Made by a program: the position numbers and the translations under genes. 64,000 bases of DNA from Sphaerisporangium perillae (lineage in GTDB: Bacteria; Actinomycetota; Actinomycetes; Streptosporangiales; Streptosporangiaceae), in NCBI RefSeq assembly GCF_023276435.1, contig NZ_JALLPO010000026.1:62001-126000 (forward strand), written 5' to 3'. Below are positions 26,246-34,360 of the stretch, piece by piece. Every line of letters starts with the position of its first letter. The first letter of the stretch is position 1. The notes beneath the pieces are model-generated. The model saw only the letters and a program-made list of their open reading frames with translations. It searched no databases and had not been told where the DNA came from.

Positions 26246-27266
26246 CCTGTCCGACGACCAAGCCGAATTCCGTGAAAGCGTGCGCGGTATGCTGGGCCGT
26301 CAGATGACGCCCGCGACGTTGCGTGCCGTGTGGGACGCCGATGGTGCCGGTAGTGGAGACCTATGGCGCCGGCTCGCCGGGATCGGCGTGCAGGGCATGG
26401 TGGTACCGGAGGAGTACGGCGGCGTCGGCGGCTCGCATGTCGAGCTGGCGCTGGCCCTGGAGGAGATCGGCTACCACGGCGTCCCTGACCCGGTGCTGGA
26501 GACGGCGTTCGTCGCCGCCTCGACTCTCGCGCAGTGTGGTGACCAGACCGTACGTGACCGCTGGCTACCCGCGATCAACGCCGGAGAGGCCGTCGTCAGC
26601 CTCAGCCTCGACAAGCCCGCGCTCGTGGTGCACGGCGCCCAGGCCGACGCCGTGCTGGTGAGGCGTGGAACGCAGACGCACCTGCTACCCGCGGATCGTG
26701 CGGTGTGGCGGCCGGTCGCCACACAGGACCCGACCCGCCGCCTCGCGCTTGGGGAGTTCCAGCTCGACGACTCGACGCTGCTCGCGGACGACGCAGCCGT
26801 CGCCGACCGCCTCACGACGGCGGCGCGGACGGCGTCGGCGGCGGTCCTGGTCGGTGTCGCACGCCGGCTCGTCGACATGACCATCGGGTACGTGCTGTCG
26901 CGTGAGCAGTTCGGCCAGGTCATCGGCTCATTCCAGGCGCTCAAGCACCGGCTGGCCGACGCGGCCGTCCTCGTCGAGGCCGCACGGTCACTGACCTGGT
27001 ATGCGGCCTACGCCTTCGGCCATGAACCGGCGGCGGCGAGGTGGGCGGCGCGGGTGGCGAAAAGCGCCGCGAGCGATGCCGGTGCGACGGCGAGCGCCGC
27101 CGCGCTCCAACTGCACGGCGGGATCGGCTTCACCTGGGAGCACGACCTGCATCTGTGGCTGAAACGAGGCCAGGCGCTGCAACACGCCTACGGGTCGGCC
27201 ACCGATCACCGTGTGGCCGTGGGAGCCCGGATCCTTGACCGAGACGCGCCGGCTCTCGCCGGTTGA
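26235..27266 (+). CDS. Acyl-CoA dehydrogenase, smaller member of a gene pair
   Basis: 343-residue acyl-CoA dehydrogenase-like protein. GMVVPEEYGGVGGSHVEL and EEIGYHGVPDPVLETAF form the N-terminal domain, and LSREQFGQVIGSFQALKHRL and LQLHGGIGFTWEHDLHLWLK the C-terminal one. The middle beta-domain is shortened, as in the partner subunits of alpha2-beta2 actinobacterial dehydrogenases. GTG at 26235 lies behind AAGGGGAGCC inside the end of the preceding gene, implying coupled translation and probably a heteromer. It belongs to the same run as the SDR and acyl-CoA synthetase genes that follow. Confidence 0.88.
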   Translation: MLFDLSDDQAEFRESVRGMLGRQMTPATLRAVWDADGAGSGDLWRRLAGIGVQGMVVPEEYGGVGGSHVELALALEEIGYHGVPDPVLETAFVAASTLAQCGDQTVRDRWLPAINAGEAVVSLSLDKPALVVHGAQADAVLVRRGTQTHLLPADRAVWRPVATQDPTRRLALGEFQLDDSTLLADDAAVADRLTTAARTASAAVLVGVARRLVDMTIGYVLSREQFGQVIGSFQALKHRLADAAVLVEAARSLTWYAAYAFGHEPAAARWAARVAKSAASDAGATASAAALQLHGGIGFTWEHDLHLWLKRGQALQHAYGSATDHRVAVGARILDRDAPALAG

Positions 27267-27292
27267 TCAGAACAACAGGAGTGATGAACTTG

Positions 27293-28162
27293 ATGGCGGC
27301 AGACACGGCGGCGGGCACGGATCCGGCCGGAGCCGGTGGCAAGACCGTTTTGCCGGGTGCGGAGGACACCTTCGATGCCACCTCGATTGCCGCGTTCGCG
27401 AACAGGAACCCCTCCCGGGAACTGGACGGGCAGGTCGCCCTGGTCACCGGTGCGGCGCGGGGCATCGGCCTGGCGACCGTGGCCGTCCTGGCGTCGCGGG
27501 GCGCCCGGGTGGTGTTGACCGACCTGGACGCCGACGAGGCCGAGGCGGTCGCCGGGCGACTACGGGCCGATGGTGGTGATGTGACGGCTCGCCGGCTGGA
27601 CGTACAGGACGAGGATGAGGTGCAGCAGGTGATCTCGTCGGTGCTCGAAGAGCTCGGCGGCATCCACGTGCTGGTCAACAACGCCGGCACGACGGGCCCG
27701 GCGCGCCCGGTCTGGGAAACGCCGACCCGATACTTCGAGACGATGCTCCGGGTGCACCTGCTGGGCACCTTCTTTTGCGTCCGGGCGGTCGTGCCCCCCA
27801 TGAAGGACGCGGGTTACGGCCGGATCGTCAACGTCGCCAGCGTGGCGGGGAAGGAAGGTAACCCAGGCTCGGGCGCGTACTCGGCGGCCAAGGCCGGGGT
27901 CATCGGCTTGACCAAATCGCTCGGCAAGGAACTGGCGACAACGGGGGTCACCGTCAACGCCGTGACCCCCGGGGTCATCGACACCACGATGATCCGGCAG
28001 ACGAGCCCGGACCACATCGAGCGGCTGATCTCGAAGATCCCGATGGGCCGCCGGGGACAGGCCTCCGAGGTGGCAGAGATGATCGCGTGGGCGGCGTCGC
28101 CTCGGTGCTCTTTCACCACGGGTGCGATCTTCGATGTCAGCGGCGGAAGGACCACCTACTGA
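27293..28162 (+). CDS. Short-chain dehydrogenase/reductase
   Basis: Classical SDR of about 289 residues with an unusual 40-residue hydrophilic N-terminal extension before the Rossmann motif TGAARGIG. NNAG, the catalytic Ser in VNVASVAG and the YSAAK motif are in place, so it should oxidise a hydroxyl to a keto group or the reverse using NAD(P). The ATG at 27293 is 11 bp from AGGAG; another ATG at 27284 is only 2 bp from it and less likely. The stop overlaps the start of the next gene (TGATG). Within the cluster it could act as 3-hydroxyacyl-CoA dehydrogenase or on a ring alcohol. Confidence 0.88.
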   Translation: MAADTAAGTDPAGAGGKTVLPGAEDTFDATSIAAFANRNPSRELDGQVALVTGAARGIGLATVAVLASRGARVVLTDLDADEAEAVAGRLRADGGDVTARRLDVQDEDEVQQVISSVLEELGGIHVLVNNAGTTGPARPVWETPTRYFETMLRVHLLGTFFCVRAVVPPMKDAGYGRIVNVASVAGKEGNPGSGAYSAAKAGVIGLTKSLGKELATTGVTVNAVTPGVIDTTMIRQTSPDHIERLISKIPMGRRGQASEVAEMIAWAASPRCSFTTGAIFDVSGGRTTY

Positions 28163-30327
28163 TGCGTCCGCTCACCGTCTTGACTCCGGCAGAGGTGGTA
28201 TCCCGTCTCCTGCACGCCCGCAGCGTCGCGGTGGTGGGGGCGTCCGACGACGGCAACAAAGCCTCCGGAAGGACCCTGCGCTATCTGCTGCGCTACGGCT
28301 ACCGTGGTGCCATCTACCCCGTCAACCCGCGGCGCGAACGGGTCCAGGGCGTCCAGGCGTACGCGAGCCTCGCTGATCTGCCCGAGGCGCCCGAGCTCGC
28401 GGTGATCGTCCTCCCGGCGAGCGGAGTGCCCGAGGTGTTGCGCCAGTGCGGTGAGATCGGCACCCGTGTGGCGATCGTTTTCGCTTCCGGTTTCGCCGAA
28501 GTCGGCCCAGCCGGAGCACGGGCACAAGAAGAGCTCCTCGCCGTGGCGCGCGAGGCCGGCGTCCGGGTGCTCGGGCCGAACTGCGTGGGTGCCGTCGGCG
28601 CGTCCGCGGCTCTGACCGCGGCTTTCATGACCGGGCTGGACCAGGACCGCTTCGAGTTGAAGGACGACGGGGTCGCCTTCGTGACGCAGAGCGGAGCCAT
28701 GGGGGCCTTCATCCTGAACATGGCGCAGTCCACCGGGCTCGGGCTCGGGCGGTTCTTCAGCACGGGCAATGAGGCGGACATCTCCCTGCCGGAGGTGATA
28801 GAAGGCCTGGTGGAGGACGACAGCACCCGGGTGATCCTCGGTTACGTGGAGGGCATCAGGCAGGCGTCCAGTTTCCGTGCCGCGCTGAAGCGCGCTCGTG
28901 ACCGTCAGGTCCCCATCTGCCTCATGAAGGTCGGGCGGTCAGCGCGTGGAGCGACCGCAGCCCAGTCCCATACGGGTTCACTCGCCGGCCAGGATGTCGT
29001 GTACGACGGGTTGTTCGAGCAGTACGGGGTCTTCCGTGCCACCGACGTCGACCACCTGCTCGACCTTGGACGCATCCTCGCGTCCGGCCAACGGGCCTGC
29101 GGGCCCCGGGTCAGCATCGTCACGCTGTCTGGTGGCGCGGGGGTGCTCATGACCGACGCCGCGGATGACTTCGGCCTGGAGGTCCCACGCTGGGACGACG
29201 AGTGGGCCGGTCGCATGGCCGCGGTGCTGCCCGCCTTCGCCTCTGTCCGCAACCCGATCGATACGACCGGCGTCATCGCCTCCGATCAGCAGGTGCTGCG
29301 CGACGCCATCGACGTCTGCGTGCAGCACCCGGGCACCGATGTGGTGATGGTGATGCTCGGCAATATGGAGCGGGAGGAGGACGCGCTCTGCAGGATCCTG
29401 GTGGAGGCGGCGGCCACCAGCACAAAACCGATCGTCGTGGTCTGGGTCGGTGGCTCCGGGCGGCCGGTGGAGTCGCTGGCCGCGCATGGGATCGCCACCT
29501 TCCCTGAGCCGGTCCGCGCCGTACGGGCGGTGGCCGCACTCGTGCGGTGGAGCGCCCGGTCCGGTGGCGCTGCGCCGCAGTCCAGCAGTCTGGAGGGGAC
29601 GGCAGAGATCTCGGCACATGGTGGCGCGGACGCCGGCGGAGTATCGGACCTCAGGATCCTCGACGAGGTGGCCGCCAAGAAGCTGCTGCACGATCACGGG
29701 ATCGCGACCGTGCCCGAGCAGGAGGCCCAGGATCCGGCCGAGGCGGTCGCCGCAGCGGGCCGCATCGGCTACCCGGTGGTCCTCAAGCTGTTGTCGGAGG
29801 AGGTCGCGCACAAATCCGATCACGGTCTGGTCAGGGTGGGCCTGCCCGACCAGGAGTCCGTGCGCAGAGCAGCCGAGCAGATCCTCGGCATCGCCGACAG
29901 GATGGGGGTGGGGGACCGCCGGCTGGTCGTCCAGGCGCTTGTGCCGTCCAATACCGAGCTGATCCTAGGAATGCGGCGCGACCCGGTCTTCGGTCCGGTG
30001 GTGGCGCTGGGTATCGGGGGAGTCCTGACCGAGTTGGCCTCCGACGTCCAGGTGCGCGTCCCGCCGCTGACCGCCGCCGACGTGGAGTCCATGGTGGACG
30101 GGCTTCGATACCGGGCTGTGCTGGAGGGCGCCCGCGGCCGCACCCCGGTCGACCGGAAGGCGTTGACCGAGACCGTACTGCGGTTCGCCCAGCTGGTGAC
30201 CGAGCAGGGGGCCCGCCTGGACTCACTGGAGATCAATCCCCTGCTGGTGGACGGTGACGGGCGACCGGTCGCGGTGGACGCTTTGGCAGTGTGCGGCGTC
30301 GAGGGGCGAGACTATGCTGAAGTATGA
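28162..30327 (+). CDS. Acyl-CoA synthetase, NDP-forming (acetate-CoA ligase ADP-forming family)
   Basis: About 721 residues with the fused alpha-beta layout of ADP-forming acyl-CoA synthetases. The CoA-binding domain (SVAVVGASDDGNKASGRTL, YPVNPRRERVQG) and the succinyl-CoA-ligase-like domains (AFVTQSGAMGAFILNMAQ, STGNEADISLPEV) lead into a C-terminal ATP-grasp domain from about residue 505 (LHDHGIATVPEQEA, GYPVVLKLLSEEVAHKSDHG, LEINPLLV). It activates a carboxylic acid with ATP and CoA, or runs in reverse to conserve energy. Its ATG overlaps the SDR stop codon. It is the likely entry point of the imported carboxylate into CoA-dependent degradation. Confidence 0.9.
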   Translation: MRPLTVLTPAEVVSRLLHARSVAVVGASDDGNKASGRTLRYLLRYGYRGAIYPVNPRRERVQGVQAYASLADLPEAPELAVIVLPASGVPEVLRQCGEIGTRVAIVFASGFAEVGPAGARAQEELLAVAREAGVRVLGPNCVGAVGASAALTAAFMTGLDQDRFELKDDGVAFVTQSGAMGAFILNMAQSTGLGLGRFFSTGNEADISLPEVIEGLVEDDSTRVILGYVEGIRQASSFRAALKRARDRQVPICLMKVGRSARGATAAQSHTGSLAGQDVVYDGLFEQYGVFRATDVDHLLDLGRILASGQRACGPRVSIVTLSGGAGVLMTDAADDFGLEVPRWDDEWAGRMAAVLPAFASVRNPIDTTGVIASDQQVLRDAIDVCVQHPGTDVVMVMLGNMEREEDALCRILVEAAATSTKPIVVVWVGGSGRPVESLAAHGIATFPEPVRAVRAVAALVRWSARSGGAAPQSSSLEGTAEISAHGGADAGGVSDLRILDEVAAKKLLHDHGIATVPEQEAQDPAEAVAAAGRIGYPVVLKLLSEEVAHKSDHGLVRVGLPDQESVRRAAEQILGIADRMGVGDRRLVVQALVPSNTELILGMRRDPVFGPVVALGIGGVLTELASDVQVRVPPLTAADVESMVDGLRYRAVLEGARGRTPVDRKALTETVLRFAQLVTEQGARLDSLEINPLLVDGDGRPVAVDALAVCGVEGRDYAEV

Positions 30328-30761
30328 TCTGGATCACCGATGCTTGAGCGGGCTTCGGAACGATCTGATGAGCCGCATCGTGCCGGTGCGTGGCGTGCGG
30401 GAGCTCGGAGCACTCTCACCGGCGAACTGCTCGGGCGGCACACCTGGTCGTCGACGTCGGAGCGGTGGCGCACCCTGGAGCCGGCGTGCCCGGTGCATAT
30501 CCCGCGCGTGCGTACCGCCGCGAACTCCTCGGACGGCGCCCCGCCGGGGTGAGCCCCCGGCTACCGGTCGGGGGGCTCGGTGACTCGCAGATCTCACGGC
30601 ACCGTGTTCGTCGCCGCTGGAAGCCCAAGGGCCTCGCATGCGAGACCGTCGATGCCAACGAAGGTAGGTTTGTGGGCCGAGTTGCCGAAGGGCTTCTACC
30701 CCTCACAGCACGTGCGAAAGATGCGGCACCTTGTGCGCCGATCCCGACAGGTGGAGTAGTT
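30328..30761. other. 434-bp gap before the GntR gene
   Basis: No gene is supportable here; the frames are short shadows. The gap presumably carries the promoter of the regulator gene. A possible ATG-led frame starting at 30390 runs into the regulator but has no family match before 30762. Confidence 0.4.
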
Positions 30762-31484
30762 GTGGCAGTGAGCAGGCGCCTCCCGAAGGCTTCTGACCTA
30801 GTGGTAAGCGCTGTGAGCCAACGCATTCTGACCGAGCGGTTGCCCGTGGGCCACCGGCTTCCCTCAGAAACGGAACTCATGGAGGAGTACGGTCTGGGCC
30901 GCGTTACGGTGCGGGAAGCCCTGCGTCTGCTGGAGCGTGATGGGCTGATCGAGATCAAGCGGGGGCCCGGCGGTGGCATCTACGTCCGGCACCCGGACAT
31001 CACCCAGGTCAGCGAGGCGATCTCCTTGCTGTTCAGCGTGCAGCAGGTGACGCTGCGGGAGTTCCTGGCGTTTCGGCAGATGGTGGAGCCTGGTGCGGCG
31101 GCGCTGGCTGCGGTGCATGCCACCGATGAGCAGCGAGAGGCGATTTTGCAGGCCGCGGAGGCGGACCAGCCCGAGTTCGGTCCGGTGGTCGACCTGCACG
31201 TCCTGATCGGAGAATCCACCGGAAACGGTGTGCTGAGGCTGGTTCTGCAGGCTCTGCACAGTCCCATGGCGGCGCATTTCCGCAGCGACAAGATTCATGA
31301 GCATCATCGGACGGAGACGATGAAGGCGCACCGGAAGATCGCCGAGGTCATCGCTTCTCGGGACGCCGCGGGTGCTGAGCGTGCGATGAAGCGGCACCTG
31401 GATGCCTACGCCCGATACTTGGAGGAGGTGGGCCTGATCGACGAGCCGATCGTGCCGCAGCCGAGGTGGCAGATGGTGCGATGA
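30762..31484 (+). CDS. FadR-type GntR-family transcriptional regulator
   Basis: 240-residue regulator with an N-terminal winged helix (LPSETELMEEYGLGRVTVRE, ALRLLERDGLIEIKRGPGGG) and an all-helical FCD ligand domain (FRQMVEPGAAALAA, HVLIGESTGNGVLRLVLQAL, HRKIAEVIASRDAAGAERAM). The FCD histidines and Asp that bind a metal and carboxylate effector appear to be present. The GTG at 30762 is chosen because GGTGGAG ends 5 bp upstream. It sits in the middle of the catabolic island between the acyl-CoA genes and the ABC transporter, so it is the likely local regulator. A palindrome 490 bp downstream, before the transporter operon, is a candidate target. Confidence 0.88.
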   Translation: MAVSRRLPKASDLVVSAVSQRILTERLPVGHRLPSETELMEEYGLGRVTVREALRLLERDGLIEIKRGPGGGIYVRHPDITQVSEAISLLFSVQQVTLREFLAFRQMVEPGAAALAAVHATDEQREAILQAAEADQPEFGPVVDLHVLIGESTGNGVLRLVLQALHSPMAAHFRSDKIHEHHRTETMKAHRKIAEVIASRDAAGAERAMKRHLDAYARYLEEVGLIDEPIVPQPRWQMVR

Positions 31485-31973
31485 CGGCTCCGGCCGAGGG
31501 AGCCACCACGCATTGACACCGAGGTCCGGGCGAACCAGGCCCGACCTCGGCACCCAGGCAGGTTGGCACGCGCCCGGCGCCGGCTCCTCAGCACACGCCT
31601 CGTCGGTCCCCTTCGCGGTGCCGTGCCCCTGATACGTCCACCCGGTGCACCGGGCATGGCGATTTCTTTCCGCGCATCTGATCCTCTGTGAGACCTCTGC
31701 GGGATCCGGCGTCCCGCGCCTGCGCCGCCGGTTCGCATTGATCACGACATGTCCCTCATCGTCTGTCGAATGCGGCCTCGTCCTGCGCCCGGCCGGTGGC
31801 GTCATCGGCGTGCGCGGCGCGACCCGAGAGGCCCAGTGGATGCCTCGACGCGTCGCCCACGTCGGCCGGCCGATCTCGAAAGCCTGATCGGGCCGTCTGG
31901 CACCGCTGGTGGCATGGCCGGTTCAGCTCACGTGACCCCACTTCCAGGGACGAGCTCACAGTCAATTAAATGG
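31485..31973. other. Non-coding stretch between the GntR gene and the transporter operon
   Basis: No supportable gene. The last part (31955-32000) becomes AT-rich (TCAATTAAATGG) and leads into the operator described separately. The true 5' leader of the transporter operon extends to 32217. Confidence 0.4.
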
Positions 31974-31994
31974 CAAGGATAGTAATCCTTGACA
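31974..31994 (+). promoter_or_regulatory. Palindromic operator overlapping a -35 element
   Basis: CAAGGAT-AGTA-ATCCTTG is a perfect 7-4-7 inverted repeat (31974-31991). Its right arm overlaps TTGACA (31989-31994), a consensus -35 hexamer; a weak -10 (CACAGT) follows after 17 bp. It is the only strong operator-like site before the transporter operon and would suit repression by the neighbouring GntR protein. Confidence 0.5.
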
Positions 31995-32217
31995 AGAAAC
32001 CGTGCATGCGTCACAGTCGCAGGAGCTTGGAGAACGGGCCGCGTATCCGTTACCCCGCTACACAGCAACGGCTCGACCGGAGCCCCCTGTTCTGCGCCTC
32101 TGAAACCGCTACGAGCTCATCGGTCGCGCGGACCCAAGGCACCTCCTAGGAGCGCGCGTCGGCACACAAGTCGTTCGCCCCCGACGGACATCGGAACAAA
32201 GAGAAAGTCGGACCCCC

Positions 32218-33444
32218 ATGACGAGGAACTCAGGTTTTCGCGCCCTGCTCGGGATCGCAGTGATGGCCCTGATCGGCGCTACAACCGGATGCGGTGGCGA
32301 CACCGGCGGCGCGACGACCACTGGGCCGATCAAGGTGGGTGTGCCGCTGGCGCTGACCGGACCCGCCGCGACCGTAGCCTCCTGGGCGCGCATGGGCGTG
32401 GAGATGTCGGCTGCTGAGATCAACGACGCCGGAGGCATCAACGGCCGCAAGGTCGAACTGATCTTTGAAGACACCGCGCTCGACCCCACCAAAGCGGTGA
32501 CCGCCATCAACCGCCTGATCAACCAGGAGAAGGTCGAACTGATCGTCGGGCCCATGACGAGCGATGAATCGCTGGCCACGCTTCCCACGACGACCAAGGC
32601 CAAGATCCCTTCCATCAACGGTTCCGGCAGCGCGATCACGCCCCAAGTGGCGCCCTACAGCTTCGCGATGCTCATGAACGCAGAGCACCAGGCGCAGAAG
32701 ATGGTCGAGGTGGCGCTCGACAAGTACGGCGCCACGTCGGTCGCCACGCTGAACTACAGCGGCACGCAGGGCAAGATCGGCGGCGCTGCGTTCATCAAGA
32801 CGCTGCAGTCCCACAGCATGAAGCCGACGGCGACCCAGGAATTCAAGTTCCCGGTGACGGACCTGACCCCGCAGCTGCTCACCCTGAAGAAGAGCAACCC
32901 CCAGGTTCTGCTCAGCTTCAACAACACCGGAGACGACACCGGCCGGCTGGTTCTCGGTCTGCGCCAGCTCAATTGGAACGTGCCCGTGATCGGCAGCTAC
33001 GCCACCACGTTCGCGACGCAGACCAAGGGAGTCGCCGGTCCCGACGCCTTCGCCAACCTGAAGTCCGTGACGTGGTCGGCGTTCAGTGCCTGCGACAAGG
33101 CGCAGATCCGCCCGCAGGCGACAGATTTCATCAAGCGTGCGCAGGCGCGCTTCGACGCCACCCGCCTGAAGGACGCCTCCTACGACTACATGGCGGTGTA
33201 CCGCGACGCCCTGTTCATCCTGAAGGCGGGCGTTGAGGCGACCAAGAGCACCGACGGGCCGAAGGTCGCCGACTGGATTGAGACCAAGGGCGCAGAGGCC
33301 CTGAAGTCGCTTCCCGTCGTGCACCAGGGCTACGCCATGAGCAAGACGAACCACTTCCTCATGGACACCAGCTCGCTCGCCCTGGTGGACGCGGGGGAGG
33401 AGATCGCGCCGGGCATCTTCCGCCGGCTGGACTGCGACAAATGA
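32218..33444 (+). CDS. ABC transporter substrate-binding lipoprotein, branched-chain amino acid type (LivJ-like)
   Basis: Periplasmic-binding-protein type 1 lipoprotein of 408 residues. The signal peptide ends in a lipobox with Cys near residue 25 (ATTGCGG). The mature protein begins with IKVGVPLALTGPAATVASWA, then MSAAEINDAGGINGRKVEL, DTALDPTKAVTAINRLI and VGPMTSDESLA, all hallmarks of the LivJ/AmiC superfamily. Despite the family name, many such proteins bind aromatic or alicyclic acids, and here the surrounding genes favour such a substrate. It is the first gene of a four-gene importer operon, preceded by a 200-bp leader and a palindromic operator. Confidence 0.92.
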   Translation: MTRNSGFRALLGIAVMALIGATTGCGGDTGGATTTGPIKVGVPLALTGPAATVASWARMGVEMSAAEINDAGGINGRKVELIFEDTALDPTKAVTAINRLINQEKVELIVGPMTSDESLATLPTTTKAKIPSINGSGSAITPQVAPYSFAMLMNAEHQAQKMVEVALDKYGATSVATLNYSGTQGKIGGAAFIKTLQSHSMKPTATQEFKFPVTDLTPQLLTLKKSNPQVLLSFNNTGDDTGRLVLGLRQLNWNVPVIGSYATTFATQTKGVAGPDAFANLKSVTWSAFSACDKAQIRPQATDFIKRAQARFDATRLKDASYDYMAVYRDALFILKAGVEATKSTDGPKVADWIETKGAEALKSLPVVHQGYAMSKTNHFLMDTSSLALVDAGEEIAPGIFRRLDCDK

Positions 33445-33474
33445 TCGGCCGGTCGCTGAGTCGGAAGGTTCGTC

Positions 33475-34359
33475 ATGGATGAAGCTGTGATCATCCTCAT
33501 CCGGGGTATCGGATCCGGTGCCGTTTACACGCTCGTCGCCATGAGCCTGAACGTCATCTACAACGCGACCGGTGTCCTGAACTTCGCCCAGGGGCAGCTC
33601 CTGGTGGTGGCCGGGGTGTTCACCTATCTCTGGTACCCCGACTCCAGCGGCACCGGGAGCCTGCCGTGGATCGCCGTACTGCTGGCCGTCACCCTGGTCG
33701 TGACGCTGGTGGCGGCGCTGCAGGGGTGGCTGACCCTGCTACCGATGCGGTCCGGCTCGGACCAGCACTCCTGGATCGTCACCACGATCGCCGCGTCGAT
33801 CGTGATCGGGGCAGTGATGATCTTCGTGATCGGGCCCCGTACCCTGGCGCTGAAGAACCCGTTCGGATTCTTCCCGCTCGCCGGCACCCAGGTGCCGTAC
33901 GTGTACCTCGCCATCAGCGTGCTGGCAGTGGTGGTACACCTCGCCCTCCGCTGGTTCCAGCGTCGTTATCTGGTCGGGCTGGCGTTGAACGCCCTGTCCC
34001 AGGACCTGGACGCCGCCAGGACCGCCGGAATCTCCACGCTGCCCCTGCAGGTTCTCAGTTTCGCGATCGCCGGCGCCATCCTGGGCCTGACCGGCTATCT
34101 CGGCGGTCACGTGATCGGGGTCGCGGAGAGCAACGCCCTGCATTACGTCATCTTCGGCTTCATCGTCGCGGTCGTGGGCGGCCTCGGCAACAATACCGGC
34201 GCCCTGGTCGCCGGCCCGGTGTTCGGCGTACTGCTGATGTTGGTCTCCTTCCAGCTCGGCGGCAGTGCCGAGATCCCCTTGGCGCTCGCTGTGATCGTCA
34301 TCGTCCTGATGCTCCGGCCTGAGGGCATCTTCGGCCGGCTCCACGCAAGGCGGGTCTGA
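33475..34359 (+). CDS. Branched-chain-type ABC permease (LivH-like)
   Basis: Membrane permease of the LivH family, 294 residues, about eight helices. LIRGIGSGAVYTLVAMSLNV, NATGVLNFAQGQLLVVAG and FGFIVAVVGGLGNNTGALVA are the family's conserved blocks, the last forming the ATPase-coupling region. It starts 31 bp after the binding protein and ends 1 bp before the next start codon. It forms the first half of the translocation pore together with the permease half of the LivMG fusion. Confidence 0.92.
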   Translation: MDEAVIILIRGIGSGAVYTLVAMSLNVIYNATGVLNFAQGQLLVVAGVFTYLWYPDSSGTGSLPWIAVLLAVTLVVTLVAALQGWLTLLPMRSGSDQHSWIVTTIAASIVIGAVMIFVIGPRTLALKNPFGFFPLAGTQVPYVYLAISVLAVVVHLALRWFQRRYLVGLALNALSQDLDAARTAGISTLPLQVLSFAIAGAILGLTGYLGGHVIGVAESNALHYVIFGFIVAVVGGLGNNTGALVAGPVFGVLLMLVSFQLGGSAEIPLALAVIVIVLMLRPEGIFGRLHARRV

Positions 34360-34360
34360 G

